This document shows positions 22,189 to 34,339 of a DNA stretch of 64,000 bases, piece by piece. A program made the position numbers and the translations under genes. The notes under the pieces were generated by a model. It did no database searches, had not been told where the DNA came from, and saw only the letters and a list, made by a program, of their open reading frames with translations. The stretch is from assembly GCA_035079385.1 (NCBI GenBank), contig JAVHKY010000023.1:558001-622000 (forward strand), given 5' to 3'. Position 1 is the stretch's first letter. Each line of letters opens with the position of its first letter. Source of the stretch: Aspidiotus rigidus. Taxonomy: Eukaryota > Arthropoda > Insecta > Hemiptera > Diaspididae.

Positions 22189-24400
22189 CTGTAACAAAGA
22201 AAGAAAAGGGGTATAAATGATGCTGCTCAATGAAAGGCGCGAAATTTTCTTTTAATAATATAATAATTCGACTTAGGAAAAATTCGACTTACAGAAAGAA
22301 AGAATTCGACTTACTCACGTCTCCTTAGAAAGAATAAATCGTGTACGTATGAAAATTCAGAAGGAGCCATGTACAGATAATGGACGGTCCATTATCCGTT
22401 TGATATTTCTCACTACTCTCCCTCTTTTCCCTTTTCCTCTCTTTTAACGCATGTTTCATATCTTTCCTGAATCCTAACTTCTAATTCCGAAATTTGCAAG
22501 TTCAAACCACCCCTTCGAATTGGTCTTCCCCCCAAAAAACACATCCCTTCTGAAGTTTCCTGAATCGTAGTTCCTAACTCCAAAATTTACCCTTCCCACC
22601 GGTTGCTCCCCCTCCCACCCCATGGAAAAGAACCTTAAATATGATTCTGAAAATTTTCGAGTTTCACAAGTCTTGAATCTTGACCCGTAATTCCAAAATT
22701 TGCGAGTTCACACCACCCCGCGAGTTCCCCCCACTCACCAATCCTGTATACTGTATCCCTTCTCTTTCTTCACCATAAACTATGACGTCATCAACCTTGA
22801 CTCCGATCTTAACTCTGAAATTTGCGATTTCAAACCATACCTTTCCTCATCTTCGTAATCTGTACGTGGTTTAAAGGCTTTTACATCTGTATGTAAGTCT
22901 CTGCCTTCTGAGAGGAAAAGATATTACTTGTACTTACGCGAGTGCGTGAGTGTGTTTTCCATTTGGCTTTTCCAGGAGATTTATTAAGAATATTCTTTGT
23001 TTATGGCATAAAGCAATTTATAATTACGTTTGTAATTAACAGCCATAGGTAGCGTTAAAATGTGAGTTATGATTTTAATTTTCATTTAGATTCTGGGAAA
23101 ATACTCGCTGACAGTTGAAGTGGAGATATTTGAATATAGGTGTATTTGATAGTCTTTGATAAAACTTCCGTTTCACACGTGGCGACGATTAAATTCTCTA
23201 CGGAGCGAAATTTAAGTAACGATAACGAGTTTTTGATGCGTTAAAGATGTTAACAGATAAGATTTTATTAAAAACATTGCCTTGTTCTCGACTTATATCT
23301 TTTTCGACATCCTATACACGAGCATTATAGGCTTCAATTTTGCGAACGGTTGCTATATACAAAATTTATTATACGAATTAGAAAGCATTCTAAAGGGAAG
23401 GTAGTGCGTTTTGTCCTTGTTTCGGAGTAGTTTTGCCGTACACTTTTTCTTCGTTCGCGAATTGCTCGTTCCGAATGTCTGCAGATAAATTTAGCGTATA
23501 CAATCAAATCTCGAAGGCGTTCACACGCGATAAAGAAAAGACAATTTAATTACGGGCGTGGAATCGAATGTGGATGTATGGCGTCGAAATATTGAAAACG
23601 AAGATACTGAATAACGTTTGAACTGTATATCCGTACGCGAGATTTTTCTACAATGGATGAATTATGGACTTCGAGTTGATATCTGCGGACATATCTTGAG
23701 TTATATTGTACAGGAAATTTCCTAGAGTAGAGTGTTTCCAAAAAAAAAAAAAAGAAAAAGAAAGAAAAATGCCATTTTGACCGTTAAGATAGAGGGACGT
23801 GGAGTTACGAGTAGCTCACCTAAAATAAATAATGACGAATTTCTCGAGAGAATTAAATTCGTTCATCCACCGGCACGCCTCTTCTGGTTTAATTAATTAG
23901 GTGTTTTTTTGAAATTTATTCTTCTTCCGCGTTTAAGCAGCGTGATATACTTCTACTTCACTACTTTCCGTTTTGTAGAGGTGTATTGTCTGTGTATTGT
24001 CTTTCTTTACGATGTAGTGAAAGGAGAATAACCCTCGAAATAATTGAGCACGGGTATACTCGAAATGGATGATGATATCTCAACAGTTTGCGGTCATTCA
24101 TCGAAGGTATACTTCTTTTCACCGATTGAGATAGTTTTCCAAAAAATACTCACGCACTACGTGATTAGTATACGACTTTTCTTTCACTAAGAGAATCACT
24201 CCCGTTCTTTAGATTAAATATCGATGACCAATCAATCAAGCCAGATATTTATAGAATGAACAGTAAAACTCAGTTTATAAATTCTATCATTATGACGTTG
24301 CATCACTGATAATAAAGTACAGATGGCAGAAGTGATCTAAAACTTGCAAAACATCAAGAGAGTTCGTTCCCCTCGGAAAAGGACTTGGAAATTAATTCAA
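22189..24400. other. Unique non-coding sequence upstream of exon A
   Basis: Positions about 22380-22870 are pyrimidine-rich and contain several loosely repeated TCCAAAATTTGCGAGTT-type phrases. From 22900 to 24160 nothing is recognised. Positions about 24215-24360 match 38276-38450 (AATGAACARTAAAACTCAGT), a low-copy dispersed repeat. Confidence 0.5.
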
Positions 24401-24404
24401 CAAA

Positions 24405-24554
24405 GCAGGTGGTTCACCAGGCAGCTGGTTCAGCATGGGTCAACCGAGCAAACGGTTCAATGTGAAGCACCGAGCAGTTGGTTCAATGTAAATCGTCGAG
24501 AAGATAGTTCAGCATGGGAGCCTTGAGCAAATGGTTCAACCAAGCAGTTGATTC
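24405..24554. repeat. GGTTCA minisatellite, target of PLE-A dimer 1
   Basis: Four to five diverged units of about 30 bp share GGTTCAnCnnG and GAGCAnnTGGTTCA. The array resumes after 28630 (GATTCAACC, AAAGGTTCAGCAGC), so the dimer inserted into it. Confidence 0.6.
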
Positions 24555-24626
24555 GACTAGACGAAGTCATACTCAAGCGAGTAATACAAACGGAGTAATT
24601 TACAATTTTAGCCACAGAAATTAAAC

Positions 24627-24665
24627 GACGCCGGAGCGCTTTCGATTAAACAATCATTGTCAACG
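24627..24665 (-). ncRNA. Hammerhead-like motif, PLE-A dimer 1 short arm
   Basis: On the minus strand TTGACAAT precedes a GATT-loop-AATC stem, GAAAG, a CGC-TCCG-GCG hairpin (a UNCG-type loop) and GTC. The order fits stem II, GAAA, stem III and cleavage triplet, but the first core block departs from CUGANGA. The same motif recurs in the other PLE-A arms. Confidence 0.3.
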
Positions 24666-24901
24666 GGGACTGGAAAGCGACTGAACCAACTCCGGCTGTA
24701 AACTAGGAACATACGAGGAAATCAGGATTGAAGCAGCGAGTCATCACGACGTGAATCATACTCGTCAACTAGTTCAATCAACCCCTCATCAGGTATGTAC
24801 CTGATGAGCACATTAAGGTCGTCGTTATTTAAATGACGGATTATTTCGATGTGTTCTAACGCTTTTCCCTTCGAATACGCGTTTTCTCTATAGAGGAGGA
24901 C

Positions 24902-26062
24902 CTAGGACACCTCTTTAATGCTATGGCCGCTAGTGATTAGATGGTCCGCAAACGCCGATTCACCTATATTCTTCTTTTCCCACGCCTTCCTATGTTCAGC
25001 GATTCTAATTTTCAACTGACCGCCTGTCTCGCCGATATAAATTCCGTTACAATCCTTACACTCAACTTTATACACACCACTCCTCTCGGCCAGTTGGATG
25101 GGGTCTTTTAGCCTAACCAATAAACTTTTTATGGTATTGGGGTTGTAATACACAGGCCGAAATCCGAAGGAGCGTAGGACACTACTCAATTGAGATGAAA
25201 ACTGCCCCAAGAACGGACGCCTTATCCAACGCTCTCTACTGTTTAGGGCCGTATTGCGGGGGAGGGAGGTGGTAGTATCGAGGAATTTTCGAGTAACTTT
25301 CCTTTGGATCATAAGGGCAATGTCTAAGTTCACTTCATTCACTCTGGCCAAGTGCTTTATAGTTAATACCTCTTTTTGGAAGGCTGACTGATTGAAAGGA
25401 ATACTAGTCAGTTGATGGATTAAGCTGTTAAATCCAGCATATTTATGGGCTAAAGGGCAAACAGATTTGCCGTGGACAGTAATATCGGTCGCAGTATCTT
25501 TCCTGTATATGGCGAATTCATGGATACCGTCTCTATTACAGATCGTCAAATCCAAGTAGTTAATAGATGCGCCACCGATTTCTAAAGTAAATTTTATAGA
25601 AGGATATTGATTATTTAGATACTGGAGAAACTCCAAAAGGAGCTCTCGGGGACCAGTCCACGTACACAACACATCGTCGACATACCTGTGCCAATAATAA
25701 ATCTGATCTAAATACGCACTGCCAGAGGAGAACAAATCGAGCTCGAACTTAGACATAAAGACCTCCGAAATGAGAGAACCCAAAGGAGAACCGATGGGTA
25801 TTCCAACCTCTTCAGGAAACTCAAAAAACTTGTTATCGAATTTGCAATAATTGGGAGACCAACAAATATTGAGGAGATTGAAAAATTCACCCAATTCTTC
25901 TTGGCGAACATTTGTTTGAATCAAAAGGTCTCCCATATGTTGCATGGCGGTTGCTCTGGGGATATTGGGGAACAGGCCGACCATATCAAATGAACATAGG
26001 GTCGATCCCAGCGGAAGAATATTATCCTTAAGCCTATCAGCCAAGGAGACCGAATTTTTCAC
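24902..26062 (-). pseudogene. PLE-A reverse transcriptase and GIY-YIG, short arm
   Basis: The 386-residue frame starts inside the fingers. Motif A is CSFDMVGLFPNIPRA and motif B GIPIGSPLGSLISEVFM. The catalytic motif is WHRYVDDVLCTWTG, followed by INYLDLTICNRDG and the nuclease (SGVYKVECKDCNGIYIGET). A TAG at the lower end cuts the nuclease after the GHSIKEVS segment; the rest of the domain continues in frame below 24902. The N-terminal third with the DKG motif is missing because the arm is 5'-truncated. The fold and motifs identify the family with certainty; activity is unlikely. Confidence 0.9.
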
Positions 26063-26136
26063 CGAGTAAGGTGACTCATGGTCAACTCTCGATTTAAACC
26101 ATATTACACCTTGAGCCTAATTTCATTAAGTTTCGG

Positions 26137-28429
26137 TTGTTTTCGGATTGCGATCGTACCACCAAAAAATTGGAAAAATTCTTGACGGAAAAATGGATCC
26201 GCACTGAATTGCGGAGGTGGCATGGAAAGTTGAATGTCACCACTAGGCTGAACTTATTGGTCCATTCTAGACTTTCTGGCCTATTGCATCCGGGTGAGTT
26301 GGATCTGTTTATTAAGGATATTAATGTTAAATGCCGCGGTTTTGAAGCTAAATTGAAAAGGAAGAAAACTAAGATACTTTGTTCCCTCCAGAAAAAGAAA
26401 GAAAATTTGAATAACCCCGCTGTCCAGGAAGTGAGACCTGAGGTCAGTGTTATCCAAAACTTCCAACCGCGCATTATGTTGAGTTCAGTAGTGATGAGGT
26501 GAATTTATTAGAGAAAGGGTTGAAGTTCAGATTACCCCCTCCTAACAATAGTAATGCTTTGGCTAATGTTGTTGCCGACCTCGAGGGAAAATCGGACAGG
26601 GGGTTAATAATCACAAAAATTGTGCTGCTCTTGTCCACAATACTCCCCTCCCTCGTATAAACAATTACGCAATTGAGGTGATTAAGGGATTAAAGAGGAG
26701 GGTCAGGGAGGAGGGCTTAATCATCACGAAGGCTGACAAAAGTAATGCCATTGTCATGATGGAGAAGTCCTCCCACGTCTCCAAGGTCAATGACGTTCTC
26801 GGCCAGTGTGGTGCTAAGGAAAACGACAGTTTCATCTTTCCTAAACACGTAAAAGAATTTAGACGCGTGATAAACGAGTGTAAATTTATTATTAAAACTC
26901 CCTCGCTAGAAAGATTGCTCCTGGAGCCCAACCCTGTGCCTCCCCTCTTGTAAAGGGCTACCAAAAGTCCATAAAAAAGATAACCCGATGCGTCCGGTCG
27001 TATCCTTTGGGTCCTCCCCCACGTACGCTCTGGCGAAATTTTTGGACCGATGGTTTAAATCGAGAGTTGACCATGAGTCACCTTACTCGGTGAAAAATTC
27101 GGTCTCCTTGGCTGATAGGCTTAAGGATAATATTCTTCCGCTGGGATCGACCCTATGTTCATTTGATGCGGTCGGCCTGTTCCCCAATATCCCCTGAGCA
27201 ACCGCCATGCAACATATGGGAGACCTTTTGATTCAAACAAATGTTCGCCAAGAAGAATTGGGTGAATTTTTCAATCTCCTCAATATTTGTTGGTCTCCCA
27301 ATTATTGCAAATTCGATAACAAGATTTTTAAGTTTCCTGAAGAGGTTGGAATACCCATCGGTTCTCCTTTGGGTTCTCTCATTTCGGAGGTCCTTATGTC
27401 TAAGTTTGAGCTCAATTTGTTCTCCTCTGGCAGTGCGTATTTAGATCAGATTTATTATTGGCACAGGTATGTCGACGATGTGTTGTGTACGTGGACTGGT
27501 CCCCGAGAGCTCCTTTGGGAGTTTCTCCAGTATCTAGATAATCAATATCCTTCTATAAAATTTACTTTAGAAATCGGTGGCGCATCTATTAACTACTTGG
27601 ATTTGACGATCTGTAATAGAGACGGTATCCATGAATTCGCCATATACAGGAAAGATACTGCGACCGATATTACTGTCCACGGCAAATCTGTTTGCCCTTT
27701 AGCCCATAAATATGCTGGATTTAACAGCCTAATCCATCGACTGACTAGTATTCCTCTCAATCAGTCAGCCTTCCAAAAAGAGGTATTAACTATAAAGCAC
27801 TTGGCCAAAGTGAATGAAGTGAACTTAGACATTGACCTTATGATCCAAAAGAAAGTTACTCGAAAATGCCTCGATTCCACAACCTCACTCCCCCGCAATA
27901 CGGCCCTAAACAGTAGAGAGCGTCGGATAAGGCTTCCGTTCTTGGGGCAGTTTTCATCTCAATTGAGTCGTGTCCTACGCCCCTTCGGATTTCGGCCTGT
28001 GTATTACAACCCCAATACCATAAAAAGTTTATTGGATAGGCTAAAAGACCCCATCCAACTGGCCGAGAGGAGTGGTGTGTATAAAGTTGAGTGTAAGGAT
28101 TGTAACGGAATTTATATCGGCGAGACAGCCGTCAGTTGAAAATTAGAATCGCTGAACATAGGAAGGCGTGGGAAAAGAAGAATATAGGTGAATCGGCATT
28201 TGCGGACCATCTAATCACTAGCGGCCATAGCATTAAAGAGGTGTCCGAGGTCCTCCTCTATAGAGAAAACGCGTATTCGAAGCGGAAAGCGTTAGAACAC
28301 ATCGAAATAATCCGTCATTTAAATAACGACGACCTTAATGTGCTCAACAGGTACATACCTGAGGAGGGGTTGATCGAACTAGTTTACGAGTATGATTCAC
28401 GTCGTGATGACTCGCTGGTTCAATCCTGA
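26137..28429 (+). pseudogene. PLE-A polyprotein, long arm, frameshifted
   Basis: The full PLE order is present but split in five pieces. The N-terminal helical region (26137-26502) comes first, then the DKG-like segment TKADKSNAIVMMEKSS (26678-26953) and fingers to motif A ending FDAVGLFPNIP and a stop (26988-27197). Motifs B and C with thumb follow (27207-28139, YVDD present), then the nuclease end (28136-28429). A one-base loss in GACAGCCGTCAG near 28130 separates thumb from nuclease; dimer 2 has GACAGGCCGTCAG. The breaks are few, so the element was probably intact not long ago. The polyprotein would have supplied reverse transcriptase and nicking activity for retrotransposition. Confidence 0.9.
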
Positions 28430-28485
28430 TTTCCTCGTATGTTTCTAGTTTACAGCCGGAGTTGGTTCAGTGGCTTTCCAGTCCC

Positions 28486-28525
28486 CGTTGACAATGATTG
28501 TTTAATCGAAAGCGCTCCGGCGTCG
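28486..28525 (+). ncRNA. Hammerhead-like motif, PLE-A dimer 1 long arm
   Basis: Same motif as in the short arm: GATT-loop-AATC, GAAAG, CGC-TCCG-GCG, GTC. The first core block is TTGACAA in place of CUGANGA, so self-cleavage is doubtful. Confidence 0.3.
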
Positions 28526-28746
28526 TTTAATTTCTGTGGCTAAAATTGTAAATTACTCTGTTTGTATTACTCGCTTGAGTATGACTTCCTCTAGTATTTC
28601 TGGCCATAAATTGAGAAACCGCATTGATTCCAGTTGATTCAACCTAAACAACGGAGTAAAAGGTTCAGCAGCGGCTTGGCATGAAAGCTGGAGGTTGAAA
28701 TTTGTCTGTCCTCAAAGTAGGTGTGTCATGGTTGATGACCGACTGA

Positions 28747-29376
28747 CCCCCTGTATTCACGAGGAAAATAATCGAACAAGGTTGTGACTGGAAGTTTATA
28801 CCTGCTTGGACACCTCACATCGGTGGTTTGTGGGAGTCTGGGGTCAAGTCGATTAAGCGTCATTTAAAAAGAACTTTAGGTAGTGTTGTTCTCACTTACG
28901 AGCAATACGAAACAACACTCATCATGATTGAAGCTTGTTTAAATTCGCGACCACTAACTATTGAATCTTCTGATCCCAATGACCCAAGCGCACTTACCCC
29001 AGGACATTTCCTGATTGGCGGGCCAATAACGGCTCTACCAAATCCCAATATTACTCATGTTCCCACGAGTAAGATAAAATACTGGGAATCCACGAAACAA
29101 AAGACACAGCAATTCTGGAAACGCTGGAGTTATGAATATTTAAATTCACTACAAGAAAAGACGAAATGGCGCATGAATAAGAGAGAAATTAATGTAGGTG
29201 ACATAGTGGTTATTAAAAACGATGACTCCCCTCCTACTCATTGGCCGCTAGGAGTTATAACCTCTCTCCATCCAGGTCAAGATAATATAGTACGAGTAGT
29301 CACTCTTCGTACACATACTGCTAAAGGCGTAGAATTTATTAAGAGACACGTGTCACGCTTAATCTATCTTCCGTAA
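28747..29376 (+). pseudogene. Bel/Pao pol: integrase end and C-terminal domain
   Basis: About 210 residues remain, and the reading frame is open well before the first ATG at 28828. WKFIPAWTPHIGGLWESG is the typical end of the Bel/Pao integrase core, including the glutamate that completes the DDE triad. LTPGHFLIGGPITALP follows as in the family. The last 90 residues (HWPLGVITSLHPGQDN, RVVTLRTHTAKG) match the C-terminal DUF5641-type domain found after the Bel/Pao integrase. The rest of pol is missing. Integrase inserts cDNA into the genome; this remnant cannot act on its own. Confidence 0.88.
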
Positions 29377-29896
29377 CTAAGTTCCACTATCAGTTTATTA
29401 AAAAAAAAAAAAAAAAAAAACGATAATGAAATCGACTAATTTTTCAGAAAAACCAATTAAGAATGGACCAAAACTTGGAAAAGACACGCTGAATTTCAAG
29501 GCCGACTTGAACACCAATATTTAATTTTAGTGTCCTTTTATGATTAATTTTGGTTTAGCACTTATCAATAAGGCTGAACTTGAATACACCAAATTTTATA
29601 TATGAAAATTTTATATGCATTTATTTTTCGGCACGCTGGTACCAGCACATTACGTACGTATATATAATCGAAATTTAAAAGAAAAAAGCAGGTGAGCCGT
29701 TGATGCTCCTTTTCTACGTGTGCCCGTAGAAAATTATATTTTGGTGTGATTTATTGAATAAAACCTGCAAATTCATTCAACTTTCAAACTGAAGGTTCAA
29801 ACGTCAATTCAACTGCTAAATTTTTTAGGCAGAACAAAATTCTTTGGTGTAACCAAATTTCACTTGAGGTTATCTTACAACCTCAAGGGGGGAGTA

Positions 29897-30103
29897 TGTT
29901 GGAGAATACTCTTATCTTTGTCTTTCATTCATTCTTTCTCACTTTGTTCTCATCTCATCTTAATTTATTATTTCCTTGGAATTTATATTTCGTTGTAATA
30001 CCTGCGTAACACGAATGATTGTACTGACTTGAAATATAGTCTTATGCTGCTTACTTTCTTATTGGTGTTATTTTTGAGACTTATACTTATCTATACCGAA
30101 ACA
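29897..30103 (+). repeat. Bel/Pao LTR (207 bp), plus orientation
   Basis: It runs from TGTTGGAGAATACTC to TATACCGAAACA with TG/CA ends. A purine tract precedes it. By eye it is identical over its whole length to the inverted LTR at 30867-31073. Confidence 0.9.
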
Positions 30104-30807
30104 TTCGTATCCAGTCGTTTTGTGACGGTTTTCAATGGGTCATCAAAATGATCCATGAGCGCATCGTACGCTTCGAAGTAACAACTACCGTCGAGTGGAT
30201 ACTCTTTTATGACTTCGTGAGCTTCACCTTTCGTTTTAGTGAACAATGTGCGATGTTTTTCGAGATTTGGCAGCTTGGAATTGTGGTAGTATGTCGTAAA
30301 AGCTGTCTTGAACCGGATCCAGTCGTCTCTGGTTCCATCAAAGGGGTCGATATTGATCTTTTCGAATTTTAGATTTGGCGACTCGTTGTTGGACGTTCCT
30401 GCAAAAATCTTGGTCTTGGATGTAATCTTGGCGCGTAGCGATTTCACGAATTTTAGAAATTGAGTTCGTTTGCATTCTTCTTCGTTCTTTACATCCGGAG
30501 GTAAGGAAGCGCAGCACCCAAGAAAAGTAGTCTGGTACAAATTTTCGTATCGCATTAGATCGTCATATTCGACTTCAAGGGCTCCGAGATTATTGTCGAT
30601 AATAGCCTCTTCAATGACGGCTTCCGATAATTTAGCGTCTGTTTGTAATATTCGGAGCATTTCGATGTCTTGGTTGAGTCGCGTATTTGTTTCGGTTTCG
30701 GTCGATGGAATGGGTAAAAACTGATTGCTATTTGATTCTATCATTTCAACATCATGATTTAAGTTAGATTCGGGATCGATTTCGTTTTGGTTTTCTTCGC
30801 CGCTCAT
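30091..30807 (-). pseudogene. Bel/Pao gag N-terminal part, inverted
   Basis: The minus-strand ORF (238 residues) starts with its own ATG about 60 bp downstream of the inverted LTR. It encodes an acidic N-terminus and then KINIDPFDGTRDDWIRFKTA, EKHRTLFTKTKGEAHEVI and YDALMDHFDDP. These are the conserved segments of the DUF1759-type gag domain of Bel/Pao elements. Gag would form the cytoplasmic particle. The frame ends artificially: the last codons and stop lie across the junction into the plus LTR at 30103/30104. The downstream gag zinc-knuckle part and pol are missing. Confidence 0.85.
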
Positions 30808-30866
30808 TGTTGAGAGGTACCGATTATAAAGAATTCGTGAGTTCGCTCCTCACCCGGGGCACCAAA

Positions 30867-31073
30867 TGTTTCGGTATAGATAAGTATAAGTCTCAAAAAT
30901 AACACCAATAAGAAAGTAAGCAGCATAAGACTATATTTCAAGTCAGTACAATCATTCGTGTTACGCAGGTATTACAACGAAATATAAATTCCAAGGAAAT
31001 AATAAATTAAGATGAGATGAGAACAAAGTGAGAAAGAATGAATGAAAGACAAAGATAAGAGTATTCTCCAACA
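30867..31073 (-). repeat. Bel/Pao LTR (207 bp), minus orientation (5' LTR of the inverted half)
   Basis: Read on the minus strand it is TGTTGGAGAATACTC to TATACCGAAACA. It is followed by TTTGGTGCCCCGGGTGAGG, a plausible primer-binding site start (TGG), and then by gag. No substitution relative to the plus LTR is visible by eye. Confidence 0.9.
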
Positions 31074-33860
31074 CCCTGCTCAAATAGGTTCAATATAATG
31101 AAAGGTTGAACCCAGTCCATAGCTGCCTAGTTTTAGGCCTAGTAGTATAAGTTTAGTATACTATATATTCATAAAGGCCCAGTCCCGCCAGGGTCTGTAA
31201 ACGAAGGTAGGGGATCAGTCGACACTCGCCGATCTAAATTTTTTCTCAGAAAAAACAAACAAGGGCTGTATATACATCATATCCTTTGATACCTTTTGGG
31301 TGTTGAGTTTGTTGTTGTCTATTTAGATGTACAGTTGCGAAGTAAAGTTTGGGAGCGAAGTAGTGGCTCCAATCAATATCGAAGATCTCACATAGTAAGA
31401 CTTGTAGTCACTGAGAGTTTCATCTGGACAACAATTCTACAAGATGAATCGTTTTCGGTCAACTTTCTGCCGTTGAAATTGGCTATGTCCCTCCGAGTGC
31501 CGCAAATGATGCTGCGGTCGAGTGCAAATCAGAAATTCGTAATTAGTCGATTGTATGGTCCATCTTTCATTTCCCCACATCGAAATTACAAGAAAGCTAG
31601 CAAAAAGACTGCAACCCTCACATGCACCTTAGCCGTAACATAACGCATGACATTTCTAATACCAAAAACACGCTAATGCAAACGCAATATATTACAAAAA
31701 AATATTGCGTAGCGTGTAGCTTTTTCCGCGAGAATTTTTCATTATTATACGAATCTTTTCTACTCTCATCATTCATCATCGCACTTGTCAGAAGAACTTA
31801 TTGTATCTTGTACTTTCCGTAACTTTACGCAGCGTTTTTCCTCGTTAACAAATCAGCTTCGTCAACTTTTCGAATATATGTACATATTTTTTCTTTTTTC
31901 CACCATTCGAAATATTACCGTATTCGATTGGAAGCTGCTCTATCTAAATAAAACAGTTTAAGCGTGCAAATCATATGCTGCGCGTATACCGCAAAGTGCC
32001 TCGCCATTTTTCGCCTCTCACTCGCTATAAGTTATTCCCACTTGTCTGTTCGCTATTTACGCTTTTTCTCCCTTTTCTTAGTAATTGATGATAACAAATC
32101 ATTGCGAACTTTTCCTCTCCACCCACGGAATATCGATGTTATAAAAAAATCTGCATTCTCGACCTTTGTATTCCTCGACGAGTGTGTACTCGCTCGCGGA
32201 ACCTAAAATACGAATTTGCATTCGATAATGAAAATACTGTACAGCATATCGATGTACCTCATATAATAATACAGACTATAGAGGACTCATCGAGTGGAAA
32301 ATTTTTCCAAGTTCGCTCGTCGTTTTACTTTCAACTACCTACTCAACAAAATGAAGAGAGAGAGAATGATTCGGAAGAATAACAAATGAGGAAATAAGTA
32401 CATCTCTCGTTCCGACATTTTTTCTACCTTTTTCTGGGAATGGTTTTCACCAACGACATACCTTTTTTCTTTCTTCGTACATTTTTACAGATTCGTGCGT
32501 CACGGATTGGACTCGCTCGCGGTCATAATTCGCAATGGTCGTCGGCCACGTGGAAAAAGTCGCATTGCCGCATACGTGAAGCCTTTTTACAAGTATACCG
32601 TCTATACGTTACAGTCATCAAATGCTTCCGTTTTCAGTTTTATAGCGAGTGCCGGAGCACGAGGCATAAATTTTATTTGGTTTTCGTTTACAATATACAA
32701 AGTGGAAGACAGCTGTCAATTATATAATACGTAACGCTGACACATTCCTGAAGTTCGTGCGCCGCAATGTATCCGAGAAGGTAAAGACGTTACTTTTTGT
32801 GTACCATGAGATAGCGTGTTAACTTCCTGCCGAAAATTTTACGCCTCCTTAAAAGTTATCCGCGTTGACGTATTTATCACAGGTTCACTGATGTTGAGAC
32901 ACGCTCATGAAATTCGTAGTGACAAGAGGATGAAAAATGGAAAGTAATACGCGCTCCTCGAAGCGTGAACTTGGCCACAAATGTGATTCGCGCATTAAAA
33001 TAGGATTCCCGTACGTACGCTATTCTACGCTCTTCTGCATGAACACGAGTCGTATATCTTTATCCTCGATTCTTACCCCCTCTTACCCGAGATCTATGTT
33101 CTTCGGCATTTATTCTTTTCAAGACGATGCTATTCATACAGTGTACTGTAGGCGTAAATACGATCAGGAACCATTGTGAAGAGTTCAGAAAGAACAAAAT
33201 TCACAAGCGAAAGGATATAGAGGCAATTGGTGAACGCGCGTCAGAAGTTGGAAGAAGAGAAGTTTCACAAGATAATGAAATAAAATAAAAGATGATGGAG
33301 ATTGAGGAGAAAACTCATCGACTCAAGGAAATTCTTTAAGAGTCCAGTTTCATCTGCAGGCCATTAGACCTACCCACCAAGGAGACTGTACAATTGATAT
33401 TAAAAATACCCTATGGCACAGGTATGTAGCCACGGATCATAGTTGAACTCCATCGCCATGGTCGAAGGTTCAATTCTACAGCAACAATCCACAGCCGAAC
33501 ACTATCCGTACAGGCATGGTGCACGACTTAACTTCAGATTTACGGTATATAGCTGCACTCTGCAGCCAAGATACGCGGCGAAACAATACAGTCAATGTGT
33601 ACGGCTCAACTCTACAGCCACGGTTCACAGCTTAACTATGAATCTATTTCAGGTTCAGGAAGAGTTTTAGTGATAAGAAAGTAAAATATATTCAAGAACG
33701 TTTCGAAAGATGCGAAAGATAATAAAAACGATTATTCATATTGGAACGTCCGCAGTACAATGTCTATAGATTGCTGGATGGGTAAATCTTCGAAGATGAT
33801 AAGCCGCCTTGGCAGCAGTGATTGTGTCTTGTTCAATGGACGAGTCCATTTGATGATGGG
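31074..33860. other. Unique sequence and a diverged CTCAACTCTACAGCC minisatellite
   Basis: Positions 31074-33435 show no gene or strong repeat; plus-strand readings there lack domains. Positions about 33440-33640 hold five to six loosely related units around TTCAACTCTACAGCCA. The remainder to 33860 is unremarkable. Confidence 0.5.
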
Positions 33861-34006
33861 TTTTAGTGGGAGACTCGCTGTCTGTTCTGTTGGGGGGAAG
33901 CATCCCCAGAAAACGGGTACCTAACGTCCGACTTTTGTGACATCATCATTCTCGAGAAAATGTCTTTGATGATGATGGTGATGATGATAGTAAAGCGACT
34001 TAGAAA

Positions 34007-34306
34007 AACGACGGCTTCTTTAACGAAGTTAAACGAGAGTGGTTTTGGTATTGAGAATTCAAAGAAGCCTAGACCTGGTATAAAGCTAGTATAAAGAAGG
34101 CTTGGACCCACTATAAGCCTAGTATAATATAGTTCGAGAGTCTTAAATTGCTCTTGACTCACGAGCTTCATGTAATAGATGGGGAACTTGAAAAAAATTT
34201 CATCCTCAAAGCTATACACAATAGGAGTCATATGTTTCTGAGTTTTTCGCCGGACGGCACAAGCCCAATTTCTCAAATAACCCCCCATGAAACAAGTTCC
34301 CTGTTA
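34007..34306 (+). mobile_element. H1-h: minimal Helentron-like element
   Basis: This 300-bp copy starts AACGACGGCTTCTTTAACG and ends CATGAAACAAGTTCCCTGTTA. It contains only one or two 45-bp-type monomers (TAGTTCGAGAGTC). The left inner inverted repeat (CAGGGAACCTGTTTTATG) is missing between AAACGAG and TGGTTTTGGTATTGAG. It shows what the family looks like without array expansion. Confidence 0.6.
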
Positions 34307-34339
34307 CAATTTCGACCAACAAGAACAGAAAAGGGATAT

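Larger units (their letters stand above)
24555..28630. mobile_element. PLE-A dimer 1: two head-to-head arms in one insertion
   Basis: The minus arm (24555-26102) is 5'-truncated within the fingers domain. The plus arm (26103-28630) is nearly full length. They meet head to head at 26102/26103. A 10-bp direct repeat CAGTTGATTC lies at 24545-24554 and 28631-28640, outside both arms, so the pair was inserted together. The long arm has an extra 3' tail of about 35 bp (TATTTCTGGCCATAAATTG) that the short arm lacks. PLEs are known for partial tandem or inverted copies. Arm sequences differ at few positions, which suggests recent origin. Confidence 0.85.
28720..30103 (+). mobile_element. Bel/Pao retrotransposon 3' part with 3' LTR
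   Basis: The end of the pol gene, a 3' untranslated stretch with 21 A (29400-29420), a purine tract AAGGGGGGAG and the 3' LTR (29897-30103) lie in normal order. The left border is only approximate. Directly after the LTR the sequence jumps into an inverted gag fragment, so the element is rearranged. Confidence 0.8.
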
